From assembly GCF_000313755.1 (NCBI RefSeq), contig NZ_AMZB01000117.1, forward strand, positions 55,117 through 119,116: DNA of 64,000 nt, in the 5' to 3' direction. The position numbers and the translations under genes are program-made. The DNA comes from Pseudomonas nitroreducens TX1. Lineage in GTDB: Bacteria > Pseudomonadota > Gammaproteobacteria > Pseudomonadales > Pseudomonadaceae. Below are positions 33,166-42,500 of this stretch, piece after piece. Below the pieces are notes generated by a model. It made no database searches. It was not told where the DNA came from and saw only the letters and a program-made list of their open reading frames with translations. Position 1 is the stretch's first letter. Every line of letters starts with the position of its first letter.

Positions 33166-34218
33166 TCACTGCACGCTCTGGTTCTTGACCGGCTTCTGCT
33201 CGGCCTTGCGGTCGTTGGTGGTGATCACGGTGAAGTCCGGGTTGCTACGCATGTCGCGGGTGGACGGCAGGTCGGTGATCACCAGGGTGCTGCCCACGTC
33301 CATGCTGGCCAGCAGGTTGCGCAGGAATTCGCGGTCCAGGCTGAACTTGCCCAGTTGCTCGGCCGGAGACAGGCCGCGCTGCGGGTCGCTGACCTGAACG
33401 CTGGTCCAGCGCAGGTTGGGGTTTTCGCTGTCGATCTCGGCCTGGGTCGGTTTTTCCATGAGGGAGAAGGCGGCGACGCCGGTCTTTTCTTCCGGGTGCT
33501 CGAAGGCGACCGGCGCGGTGCCGATCTGCAGCCCGCCGCGGTAGACGTAGAGGCGGCGGTCGGCGCGGCTGACCAGCACGGATACCGGGCCCTTTTCGGC
33601 GCCCGGATCGCTCCAGAAGGGCACCACCATGCCGCTGTCGTCATGCGGGCCGGCAGGGCGGCCGTCGCTGACTATGGGGGCGAGCAGGCCGGGGTGGTAG
33701 ACCTCGACGGGCGAGCTCTTGGCATCGGAGATGATCACCGTGGTGGTGCTGAAACCGGTGACTTCGTAGAGCTTCTTGGCAAAGGCCATGGGCAGGCGGA
33801 TGCAACCGTGGGAGGCCGGGTAGCCGGGCAGGTTGCCGGCGTGCAGGGCGATGCCGTCCCAGGTCAGGCGCTGCATGTAGGGCATGGGCGCGCTGTTGTA
33901 GAGGTCGGAGTGGTACTCGACCTTCTTCTGCAGTATGGAGAACACGCCAGTGGGGGTTTCCTTGCCCTTCTTGCCGGTACTCACCGTGGCTACGCCGATG
34001 GCAATGCCGTTGCGGTACACGTAGGCGCGCTGTTCGGTCAGGCTGACCACCAGGGTGACCGGACCCGCCGGGGAGATTTCCGGGTACCAGAGGAACTGGC
34101 CGGGCTTGAGTGTCTTTAGCGCTGCCTGCAGGTCCGAGAGCGGTGAGGGCTTGCTCGGATTGGCAAAGGCGACGCTGGCGCTCAGGGCGATCAGCAGGGC
34201 AACCGACAGTTTCTTCAT
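33166..34218 (-). CDS. L,D-transpeptidase (YkuD family)
   Basis: 350 residues with signal peptide MKKLSVALLIALSASVAFA. The YkuD domain (about 50-190) contains VSLTEQRAYVYRNGIAIG, STGKKGKETPTGVFSI and the active-site segment GIALHAGNLPGYPASHGCIRLP. A second segment (about 225-350) repeats some of this fold (SVLVSRADRRLYVYRGGLQIG) but lacks the SHGC site, so it is probably a degenerate second copy. The start at 34218 is supported by AAGGAAAGG upstream. It acts on peptidoglycan in the periplasm. Confidence 0.9.
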   Translation of the reverse strand: MKKLSVALLIALSASVAFANPSKPSPLSDLQAALKTLKPGQFLWYPEISPAGPVTLVVSLTEQRAYVYRNGIAIGVATVSTGKKGKETPTGVFSILQKKVEYHSDLYNSAPMPYMQRLTWDGIALHAGNLPGYPASHGCIRLPMAFAKKLYEVTGFSTTTVIISDAKSSPVEVYHPGLLAPIVSDGRPAGPHDDSGMVVPFWSDPGAEKGPVSVLVSRADRRLYVYRGGLQIGTAPVAFEHPEEKTGVAAFSLMEKPTQAEIDSENPNLRWTSVQVSDPQRGLSPAEQLGKFSLDREFLRNLLASMDVGSTLVITDLPSTRDMRSNPDFTVITTNDRKAEQKPVKNQSVQ

Positions 34219-34340
34219 TACCTTTCCTTGGATCGCGGGCATGGCAGGGAGCTTAGCCAAGCGGTGACAGCGGCTGCAAACCGCCGGGCTGAACGGTTTG
34301 CGTAAGGCTTTTCGGAACGTTTGACGGAGCACGGTATGCA

Positions 34341-34415
34341 GGAGCGAGCTTGCTCGCGAACCGCCCGGACGCCGTGCTCGCCGGCAAGATTGTTCGCGAG
34401 CAAGCTCGCTCCTAC
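34341..34415. repeat. REP element, family 1
   Basis: GGAGCGAGCTTGCTCGCGAAC (34341-34361) and its reverse complement (34392-34412) with a 30-base spacer, between the transpeptidase promoter and the rsuA stop. Confidence 0.92.
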
Positions 34416-34425
34416 ACGGTGCAGA

Positions 34426-35121
34426 TCAGCCGAGCTCGGCAATTTCCTGTGGGGTCAGTGCGCGGTATTCACCCGGTTGCAGCGCCGGATCGAGCTGGAG
34501 GCTGCCCATGCTCTCGCGATGCAGTCGCGTCACCTTGTTCTGGAAGTGGCCGAACATGCGCTTGACCTGATGGTAGCGGCCTTCGTGCAGGGTCAGGCGC
34601 GCGGCGTGCGGGCCGAGGATTTCCAGTTGAGCGGGCAGGGTGGTGAGGTCTTCGAAGGCGAAGTACAGGCCCTGCTCGAAGGTTTCGATGTAGCGCTCCT
34701 CGATCGGGGCCTGGGTCTCGACGTAATAAACCTTGGGCAGCTTGCGCCCTGGCAGCGTCATGCGCCGCGACCATTGTCCGTCGTTGGTGATCAGTAGCAG
34801 GCCGGTGGTGTTGTAGTCCAGGCGGCCGCCGATATGCAGCTCCTGCTTGTCCGGCTCGTCCAGCAGGTCGAGCACGGTGCGGTGCTCGGCGTCGCAGGTG
34901 GCGCTGACACAGCCCGCGGGCTTGTGCAGCATGAAGTAGCGCGCCGGCTTGCCGGCCTGCAGCACGTCATCGTCCAGCTCCACGCGAGAGAACACCCGTA
35001 CCTCCTGGCGACCATCGCGCGCCACTTGGCCGTCTACGCGCAGACGACCCTCGGCTAGCAATTGGCGGGCTTGCTGGCGGTTGAGGTGAGGCTGGTTGGC
35101 GATGAAGCGGTCCAGACGCAT
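34426..35121 (-). CDS. rsuA: 16S rRNA pseudouridine(516) synthase
   Basis: 231 residues, the same length as E. coli RsuA. An N-terminal S4 domain (MRLDRFIANQPHLNRQQARQ, LLAEGRLRVDG) is followed by the RsuA/RluB catalytic domain with GRLDYNTTGLLLITNDG holding the catalytic Asp. LPKVYYVE and EGRYHQVKRMF are further family motifs. The enzyme isomerises one uridine of the small-subunit rRNA. It overlaps the preceding CWC gene by one base (TGATG). Confidence 0.93.
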   Translation of the reverse strand: MRLDRFIANQPHLNRQQARQLLAEGRLRVDGQVARDGRQEVRVFSRVELDDDVLQAGKPARYFMLHKPAGCVSATCDAEHRTVLDLLDEPDKQELHIGGRLDYNTTGLLLITNDGQWSRRMTLPGRKLPKVYYVETQAPIEERYIETFEQGLYFAFEDLTTLPAQLEILGPHAARLTLHEGRYHQVKRMFGHFQNKVTRLHRESMGSLQLDPALQPGEYRALTPQEIAELG

Positions 35122-35336
35122 CAGTTGTTCCCGGCGTCCTTCAGCCCCGTTGCGCAGCGTGGGCACAGGCAGGCGCGGTCGACCAGCTCCGTCGGGATAC
35201 GCTGCAGCGCCTCGCGGTCGATGGGCGTGCTGAAGCACCAGCAGCTCTGGCCCTCCAGCGCCGGGTCGGCCTGGGTGCAACGGTTGGACTGACCGCAAAG
35301 CGGGCAGCGGCTGGGATCGGGGCGGAAGTCGTTCAT
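35121..35336 (-). CDS. Cysteine-rich CWC family protein
   Basis: 71 residues with CPLCGQSNRC, the SCWCF motif that names the family, and CLCPRC at the C-terminus: eight Cys, enough for one or two zinc sites. Translation ends on the start codon of rsuA, so the two are coupled. Function unknown. Start MNDFRPDPSRCPLCG is chosen because the family starts there; an in-frame ATG at 35402 is longer. Confidence 0.83.
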   Translation of the reverse strand: MNDFRPDPSRCPLCGQSNRCTQADPALEGQSCWCFSTPIDREALQRIPTELVDRACLCPRCATGLKDAGNN

Positions 35337-35432
35337 GGCCGGGCAGGGCGGAAGATGGGTGATGCGGGCGCACAGGGTGCAGCGCCGACCCGCATCGTGC
35401 AAGCGGATTCGGATCGGCGCGGCGGGTACCGG

Positions 35433-36263
35433 TCAGGGAATCCGGATGCCTTCTATCCAGGGCTCGAGGCGGCGACCGAAGGCGACCTCGGCCACGTATG
35501 GCTGGGCGGTTCCATCGGCGCGGACGGGCCGCGAGAGCGCGCGGTCGAGACGCTCCCGCCACAGGTGAGGGACGTTGATGCTGTCGGTGCCGATGGCGCT
35601 GGCTGTGCCGCCGAGTGTCCAGACGTGCTGGTAGTAGTTGGAGATCGGCCGCACGCGGCCGTGCACGATCAGGTAGCGCTGGCGGTCGGGGTACTGGGCG
35701 CGCAGCGCTTGCAGGTCCAGGCCGACGTCCTTGAGCAGCAGACGCGTATCGGTCTTCTCTTCGCTGTCCAGTTCGCGGCGGATGAAGTCGCGTTCGTCCG
35801 CCAGGCGCGCGTTCTGTGGCGCGGCATCGGCTGCTAGGCGGGCTTCTTCGAGGCGCTTGCGCGTCAGTTGCACTTCGCGCTGGTACAGCGGGCCGTCAAG
35901 TTCCAGCACCAGCAGGGCGTCGCGCGATTGCTGGCGGCCGAAGCGCGGCGCACTGTCGTCGTCCACCTGAGCGGGCATGGTGAAGCCGAGCTTCTCCATC
36001 TTCTGCGCATCAATGGCCGGCAGCCAGCCACGGTTGTGCCGCGTGCTTTCGTCCCGCGTCGGGGTGCGCCAGTGCAAGCGCAGGCTCAGCCCGCTGTTCT
36101 CGTTGTGCCAGGAGCTGTTGCGCAGCAGTTCACGCTGGCTCAGGGGCAACAGGCTGTCGGGCTCGCCGGAGCGGTTCCAGGCGGCGCCGCCCAGGGCTAC
36201 GGCGTTGACGAGCAGGATCAGCCCGACACCGCCGGCCAGGGCATGGGTGCGTGTCCAGTTCAT
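35433..36263 (-). CDS. DUF4824-like (GDYxxLxY-type) membrane-anchored protein
   Basis: 276 residues. One N-terminal membrane segment (HALAGGVGLILLVNAVALGG) is followed by an extracytoplasmic part with many charged residues and a helical stretch (QLTRKRLEEARLAADAAPQN). It matches proteins found together with DUF2157 membrane proteins in Pseudomonas. It overlaps the DUF2157 gene by 4 bases, which argues that they form a complex. Function unknown. Confidence 0.75.
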   Translation of the reverse strand: MNWTRTHALAGGVGLILLVNAVALGGAAWNRSGEPDSLLPLSQRELLRNSSWHNENSGLSLRLHWRTPTRDESTRHNRGWLPAIDAQKMEKLGFTMPAQVDDDSAPRFGRQQSRDALLVLELDGPLYQREVQLTRKRLEEARLAADAAPQNARLADERDFIRRELDSEEKTDTRLLLKDVGLDLQALRAQYPDRQRYLIVHGRVRPISNYYQHVWTLGGTASAIGTDSINVPHLWRERLDRALSRPVRADGTAQPYVAEVAFGRRLEPWIEGIRIP

Positions 36264-37336
36264 GACGAAGCTCCTCCCAGCAGGCCGTGGGCCCGACGCA
36301 GCCGGCGCAGCACCAGCAGGATCAGCACCGCGCACAGGCCCAGCACGAGGAAGAACAGGTACTTGGGCATCACCTGCCACCACCAGTCGAAGAACTTGGT
36401 GTAGAGGAAGATCACGAAGAAGGTCAGCCCGCTGTTCACCACCTCCGGCCACTCGCGCCGCGCGCCGAGCCAGATGACCAGCGCCGAGGCGATGAAGCCC
36501 AGTACCTGGTAGAGACTCTCCACCTTGGCGGAGGCCATTGCCAGGTAGCTGCCGCTGCCCCAGTTGGCCAGCACCAGCATTGGCAGGAACAGGCCGAGCA
36601 GACCGAATATCCGGTAGATCGCGGCGAAGCCGTCGAAGCGGGTCTGCACTAGGAACGAGGGGACGAGGAAGATCAGCAGTGAGGCGGGGAAGAAGTTTTC
36701 CGGGCGCTCGCCCACGTCCAGCCAGTACACGCCACTCCAGGTACCGACCCGCGCGGCGACGTAGCCCATCACGCAGATCAGCGCGGCTGCCAGCAGCAAG
36801 CGTGCATTGCAGGTGTAGGCGAGCAGCAGGGCGTAGGCGGCCCAGGGCAGCAGGGCTTTGTCGGACGGCGTGATGTTGAAGATCTGCCCGACCATCACGA
36901 CGTTCAGCACAAAGCAGGCGAAGGCCAGCATGGCGCCGAGCTTGGCGAAGTAGCCGGAGGCGTCGCGGCGTTGCAGAAAGAGCGTCAGCAGCAGGCTGAT
37001 CAGGGAGGCGGCGATGAGGGTGAATACCTGGGCGGTTTCCGCGAACAGGCCCCAGAACTGGTAGAACAGGAAGAACAGGCTGGCGGCCAGGGCCAGCGCG
37101 CCGAGGAAGGAGGCGATGCGCATGCCCAGGGAAAGGCGATGGTCCTGGCTGTCGCGGTCGATATCGAAGCGCGCACGGTAGTCGGCGAGCAGGCGTTGCT
37201 GGTGGTCGTGCAGGCGGTCGCGCTGAGCGGCGTCGAGGACGAGAGCACCTTCGTCCTGCAGGCGTCGCAATTCGCGGTCGAAGGCCAGGATATCGTTGAC
37301 GCGATGCTGCGCCTGCTGGTGGCTGAGGTCGGGCAT
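36260..37336 (-). CDS. DUF2157 integral membrane protein
   Basis: 358 residues. A soluble N-terminal helix region of about 85 residues (HRVNDILAFDRELRRLQDEG) leads to about nine to ten membrane helices from about residue 90 on, ending in LRRLRRAHGLLGGASS. It matches the DUF2157 family. ATG 37336 is preceded by AAGGACC and gives an N-terminus consistent with DUF2157. First gene of a two-gene operon with the DUF4824-like protein; function unknown. Confidence 0.82.
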   Translation of the reverse strand: MPDLSHQQAQHRVNDILAFDRELRRLQDEGALVLDAAQRDRLHDHQQRLLADYRARFDIDRDSQDHRLSLGMRIASFLGALALAASLFFLFYQFWGLFAETAQVFTLIAASLISLLLTLFLQRRDASGYFAKLGAMLAFACFVLNVVMVGQIFNITPSDKALLPWAAYALLLAYTCNARLLLAAALICVMGYVAARVGTWSGVYWLDVGERPENFFPASLLIFLVPSFLVQTRFDGFAAIYRIFGLLGLFLPMLVLANWGSGSYLAMASAKVESLYQVLGFIASALVIWLGARREWPEVVNSGLTFFVIFLYTKFFDWWWQVMPKYLFFLVLGLCAVLILLVLRRLRRAHGLLGGASS

Positions 37337-37465
37337 GACCGGTCCTTGCGGCGGGTGATGCTGGAACTCTAGCGGGTGGCGCGGCGGGGTTCCATGGGTG
37401 CGGCAGCAAGACATAGAGCACGTGGCGTTTTCCGCCAGTGAGCAGCATAAGTATTCGGCCGGCCG

Positions 37466-37499
37466 ATCGGTAGGAGCGAGCAAGCTCGCTCCTACCGAT
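37466..37499. repeat. REP element (perfect hairpin) at the end of the guanidine operon
   Basis: ATCGGTAGGAGCGAGC and its exact reverse complement separated by AA. It lies 5 bases after the allophanate hydrolase stop and could protect the 3' end of the long transcript or act as a terminator-like stem, but no T-run follows. Confidence 0.9.
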
Positions 37500-37504
37500 G
37501 TTAC

Positions 37505-39313
37505 TCAGCTACGGCTTTGCAGCCACGCACGCCAACCGCCGAAGCGGCTGATGTCCTCGGCGCCGTCCAGGCCCCAGGCGTCGCAGATGAAGCCGGTTTC
37601 CCAGCTGCCGTCTTCCAGCTGCACCTTGCCCAGCCCCAGCGGCGCCGGGATGCCGGTGAGAAAGGAGCCCAGCTCGGCGCTGGGCAGCTCCCAGACTTCC
37701 ACCTCGATGGCCACGCCGCCGTCGGTCACGCGCAACATGCCGGGGCGCAGCGGCGGGCCGCCGGCCAGGGCATAGAGCTTGTAGGCCGGCGCGCTGCGAG
37801 TGGCGCGCAGCAGGCGGGCGCCGCGCTGGCGCAGTTGCCCGTTCAGCGCCAGGCCGTCGAGGTGCGCACCGCATACCACCAGGCGCGCGCGGTCGTTGCG
37901 CGCCGGGTTTGCGGAGGAGGCGGGCGCGACGGCGTTGCCGCCAGCGAGCGGCAGGTTGTGCAGGCGCTGCAGCGCGTCCGCCACACCAAGCAGGTACTGG
38001 TCGGTGAAGGCGCGGCCGAACAGCGTTACGCCCCAGGGCAGGCCGTTGCCCATGATTGCGCTGGGCACGGCGACGGCGGCGTAGTCCAGCAGGTTCATGA
38101 AGTTGGTGTAGTAGCCCAGGTCGGAATTGCGCTTCACCGGTTCGGCGTGCAGCTCGTCCAGGGTCACCGGCCGGCCGATGGTGGGCGTCAGCACGCAGTC
38201 TAGGTCGGCGAGGATCGCGTCGCACTGCGCCTTGAGTTCCTGCAGCCGGTATTGCGCGCGGAAGGCCTGCACGGCGGTGGCGCCGGGCGCCTTGGCCAGC
38301 ACGTCGCGGATCACCGGCAGCACGGCCTGCGGGTCGCGCTCGATCAGCTCGCCGGCCACGCTGTAGCGCTCGGCCACCCAGGGGCCTTCGTAGAGCAGGC
38401 GCGCGGCTTCGAGGAAGGGCGCGAAGTTGATTTCCCGTGGCTCGCCACCGAGTGCTTTGAGCTGGTCGAGGGCATCGGTGAACAGCACCGGGCCTTCGTG
38501 GCAGCCGAAGAATTCCAGCTGGTCGGCGCGCGGCACGCCGAAGCGGAAGGGCCGGGGCGCACCGAAAGCGCTGGCATCGTTCCAGGCCGGGTTGGCGCGG
38601 CTGTAGCCGTCCTTCGGGTCGAGGCGGGCGGTGAGGGCGAGCAGCTCGCTGGCCTCGGCGGCGCTGGCGGTGAAGTAGGTAATGCAGTCCAGGGTGCGGC
38701 AGGCCGGCACCAGGCCGGTGTTGGACAGCAGTCCCTTGCTCGGCTTGAGCCCCAGCAGGCCGTTGAGCGCTGCCGGCACACGGCCGGAGCCGGCGGTGTC
38801 GGTACCCAGGGCGAAGCTCGCCACGCCCAGCGCCACGGCCAGCGAGGAACCGGCGCTGGAGCCGCCGGACGGGTACTCGGGCAGCACGCTGTTGCGGCAT
38901 TCGCCGTAGGGCGAGCGGGTGCCGTTGAGGCCGGTGGCGAACTGGTCGAGGTTGGTCTTGCCCAGCGGGATGGCGCCCAGGTCGATCAGTTGCCGGACCA
39001 GCGTCGCCGAGGTTTCCGGTGTGTAGGCGAAGGCCGGGCAGGCGGCGGTGGTGGGGATGCCGGCAAGGTCGATGTTGTCCTTGATGGCGAAGGGGATGCC
39101 ATAGAGCGGCAGCGCTTCGGGGGACTTGTCGTCCAGCGCGGCGAAGTAGGGCTCCAGTTCTTCCAGGCTGAGCAGGTGGATGAACAGGTGGTAGTCCGGG
39201 TTCAGTGCGGCAGCCTTGTCACGCAGTTGGGCGAGCAGCTGGCGCGGCGTGGCGCGGCCTTCGCGGTAGGCGGCGCGCAGGGTGGCGAGGCGGAGGTCGA
39301 AGGGGGTGGGCAT
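37505..39313 (-). CDS. atzF: Allophanate hydrolase
   Basis: 602 residues, the usual length. The amidase-signature domain (about 1-450) has Lys in PFAIKDNIDLAG, cis-Ser in YPSGGSSAGSS and the nucleophile in DTAGSGRVPAA. The C-terminal domain of about 130 residues (PAYKLYALAGGPPLRPGMLR) is the decarboxylating part of AtzF-type enzymes. It converts allophanate to ammonium and CO2, the last step of both urea and guanidine carboxylase routes. It is the last gene of the riboswitch-controlled operon. Confidence 0.94.
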   Translation of the reverse strand: MPTPFDLRLATLRAAYREGRATPRQLLAQLRDKAAALNPDYHLFIHLLSLEELEPYFAALDDKSPEALPLYGIPFAIKDNIDLAGIPTTAACPAFAYTPETSATLVRQLIDLGAIPLGKTNLDQFATGLNGTRSPYGECRNSVLPEYPSGGSSAGSSLAVALGVASFALGTDTAGSGRVPAALNGLLGLKPSKGLLSNTGLVPACRTLDCITYFTASAAEASELLALTARLDPKDGYSRANPAWNDASAFGAPRPFRFGVPRADQLEFFGCHEGPVLFTDALDQLKALGGEPREINFAPFLEAARLLYEGPWVAERYSVAGELIERDPQAVLPVIRDVLAKAPGATAVQAFRAQYRLQELKAQCDAILADLDCVLTPTIGRPVTLDELHAEPVKRNSDLGYYTNFMNLLDYAAVAVPSAIMGNGLPWGVTLFGRAFTDQYLLGVADALQRLHNLPLAGGNAVAPASSANPARNDRARLVVCGAHLDGLALNGQLRQRGARLLRATRSAPAYKLYALAGGPPLRPGMLRVTDGGVAIEVEVWELPSAELGSFLTGIPAPLGLGKVQLEDGSWETGFICDAWGLDGAEDISRFGGWRAWLQSRS

Positions 39314-39340
39314 GGTTGGGGTTCCTGTGCTGGGCGGCTA

Positions 39341-39504
39341 CCCTCTTCCCGGCCCTCTGACTGGGCGTCCCCCATGAAGGGAGAGGGGAAGAGCGCTCTG
39401 ATGCGAAATCTAACGATGAGTTTTCAGGACGAGTCGGAAGTTGCCTCTCACTCCGAACGGCTCCCTCTCCCGCTTGCGGGAGAGGGCTGGGGAGAGGGGC
39501 TCTT
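39341..39504. repeat. REP-like element, family 2 (CCCTCTCCC type)
   Basis: Two stems of the form CCCTCTCCC...GGGAGAGGG, including CTCCCTCTCCCGC-TTGC-GGGAGAGGG, between the carboxylase and allophanate hydrolase genes. The same family occurs at 40793, 43423 and 46646. Confidence 0.85.
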
Positions 39505-39522
39505 GGCTCTGCGCGGACCTGC

Positions 39523-42500
39523 TCACGCCTCCTCCATCACCACCACCCGCTGCCCGGCGCGCACTGGTGAGCCGGGCTGCACGCGGACTTCGCGCACCAC
39601 GCCGTCGCGCGGGGCGGTGAGGGGGATTTCCATCTTCATGGATTCGAGGATCACCAGGATGTCGCCGGCCTTCACGCTGGCGCCGGCTTCCACCTGCACT
39701 TGCCAGAGGTTGCCGGCGATGTGGCTCTCGATGGCATGCTGGCCGGCGCCGAGCGGAGCGTCCTCGCCGGTGTCGACGGCGGCTTCCTCGCTCTCGAAGT
39801 GCGCCTGGCCGGAGGCGATCCAGCGCTCGCGCTCGGCATCGAAGGCGGCACGCTGGTGGCGGCGGAAGGCGGCGATGCTCTCGGCCTCCTCGGCGAGGAA
39901 CTGCTGGTAGTCGGCGAGGCGCAGTTCGCTGTGCTCGATGCGCAGCGGGTAGCGGCCCAGCGGGAAGTCGCGGCGGATGCGCAGCAGTTCATCCGCCGAC
40001 ACCGGGTAGAAGCGGATCTGGTCGAAGAAGCGCAGCAGCCAGGGCTTGCCGTCGAACGCCGCGACCTCGCGGTAGCGGTTCCACATCTGCAGGGTGCGGC
40101 CGACGAACTGGTAGCCGCCGGGGCCCTCCATGCCGTAGACGCACATATACGCGCCGCCGATGCCCACGGAGTTTTCCGCCGTCCAGGTGCGCGCCGGGTT
40201 GTACTTGGTGGTGACCAGGCGGTGGCGCGGGTCCAGCGGCGTGGCCACCGGTGCGCCGAGGTAGACGTCGCCCAGGCCCATCACCAGGTAGCTGGCCTCG
40301 AACACGGTGCGATACACCGCTTCGAGGTCCGGCAGTTCGTTGATGCGGCGGATGAACTCCAGGTTGCTCGGGCACCAGGGTGCGTCCTTGCGCACGGTGG
40401 TCATGTATTTCTCTATGGCCAGTTGGCAGGCCGGATCGTCCCAGGACAGCGGCAGGTGCACGATGCGCGACGGCACCTTGAGGTCACGGGCGGCGCAGAC
40501 GGCGTCCCAGAGACCGGCGACGGTCTCCAGAAGGCTGTGCAGCGGCAGGGTTTCCGGCTGGTAGTGCACCTGCAGCGAGCGGATGCCGGGCGTGAGGTCG
40601 ATCACCCCGGCGACTGCCTTGGCTTCCAGCGCCTGCATCAGCGCGTGGGCGCGGAAGCGCAGCACGAGGTCCAGCTCGGGCTGGCCGATTTCCAGCAACA
40701 GGTGGGTGTCGCCGGAGAGGCGCGCGACCAGGCGCGTGTCGTCCTGGCCGAGGTCGAGGACGATGGGGGAAGGGAGTTGGGTGCTCGGGCTGCCCTCTCC
40801 CCCCGCCCTCTCCCGCAAGCGGGAGAGGGTGCTGTCCGCGTGGCCGGATAGCACGGTAATCGCCGGCAGCTCCGCGCTGCCTCCTCTCCCGGTGGGAGAG
40901 GGTTGGGGTGAGGGGAACCCGGCGGCACGGGAGTTGGGTTGATCGGTAGGAGCGAGCTTGCTCGCGAACGCATTCTGCTGGAGGTCCAGGAGCTGGGCGG
41001 GTTCGCGAGCAAGGGCCAAGGCGCCCCCCTCGGTCCTACGAAAAGCCGCCAGATTCCGGGCTTCGGAGATGGAGACGGGCACGAACCGCACCTTGTCCCC
41101 CGCCTTGAGCTGGCCGAGTTGCCAGAGGTCCGCCTCGATCACCGTCACCGGGCAGACGAAGCCGCCCAGGCTGGGGCCGTCCGGGCCGAGGATCACCGGC
41201 ATGTCGCCAGTGAAGTCCACCGCGCCGATGGCGTAAGGGTTGTCGTGGATGTTCGACGGGTGCAGGCCGGCCTCGCCGCCGCTTTCGCGCACCCATTCCG
41301 GCTTCGGGCCGATCAGGCGCACGCCGGTGCGGCTGGAGTTGAAGTGGACTTCCCAGTCGGTGGCGAAGAAAGTGTCGATATAGGCGGGGGTGAAGTATTC
41401 CGGTGCACCGTGGGGGCCGTAGATCACGCGGATCTCGCGCACGAGTGGCAGTTCGGTGCACAGGTGCGACGGCAGGCTCGCGCCGTGGCTGTCGTCGGCC
41501 AGCTCCGCGAGATGCAGTACGTCGCCGGCGCGCAGGGCCCGGCCGCCATGGCCGCCGAACTGGCCGAGGGTGAAGGTGCTCTTGCTGCCCAGGTAGTCCG
41601 GTACCTGCAGGCCGCCGCGCAGGCACAGGTAGCTGCGCGCGCCGGCGCCGCTGACGGTGCCCAGGCTGAGCGTAGAGCCGGCGGCGATGAACAGCGAGGT
41701 GTCCATCGGTTGCTCGACGCCATCCAGGCTGATCGGCAATGTCGCGCCGGTGATGGCCACGACGGCGTCCGTGTTGAAGCGCAGGGTCGGGCCGCTCATG
41801 GTGATTTCCAACGCGGCGGCGCCTTCGGGGTTGCCCAGCAGGACGTTGCCCAGGCGCAGCGCGCGGTCGTCCATCGGCCCGGACGGCGGCACGCCGACAG
41901 CCCAGTAGCCGAGGCGGCCGGGGTAGTCCTGCACGCTGGTCTGGGTGCCGGCACTGAGTACTTCGAAGGTCTGCGCGCGGTAGCGCAGGCCTTCCAGGCA
42001 GCGCGTCCAGGGCGAGCCGCTGGCGAACGGGGCGTCCTTGATGATCTGCCGCAGGTAGTCGCGGTTGCACTCGACGCCGTAAAGCTGGCTCCCGGCGAGC
42101 GCACGATCCAGGCCGGCGCTGGCTTGTTCGCGGGTTGGCGCCCAGGCAATGAGCTTGGCGATCATCGGATCGAACCAGGGCGGAATCTCGCAGCCGGCCT
42201 CGACCCAGGTGTCGATGCGCAGGGTCTTACCGTCGGCCGCCGGGAACTGCACGGCGGTGAGCAGGCCAGGGCAGGGCTGGAAGTCGCGGCCAGGGTCTTC
42301 CGCATAGAGGCGCGCCTGGATGGCGTGGCCGCTGGGTTTCAGCTCGGCAACCAGTTCGGCCAAGGGCGGCAGGTCGCCGGCGGCCAGCTCGATCATCCAG
42401 CGCACCAGGTCGACGCCCCAGACTTGCTCTGTGACGCCGTGCTCCACCTGCAGGCGGGTGTTCACTTCGAGGAAGTAGAAGCGCTGCGCCTGGCTGTCGT

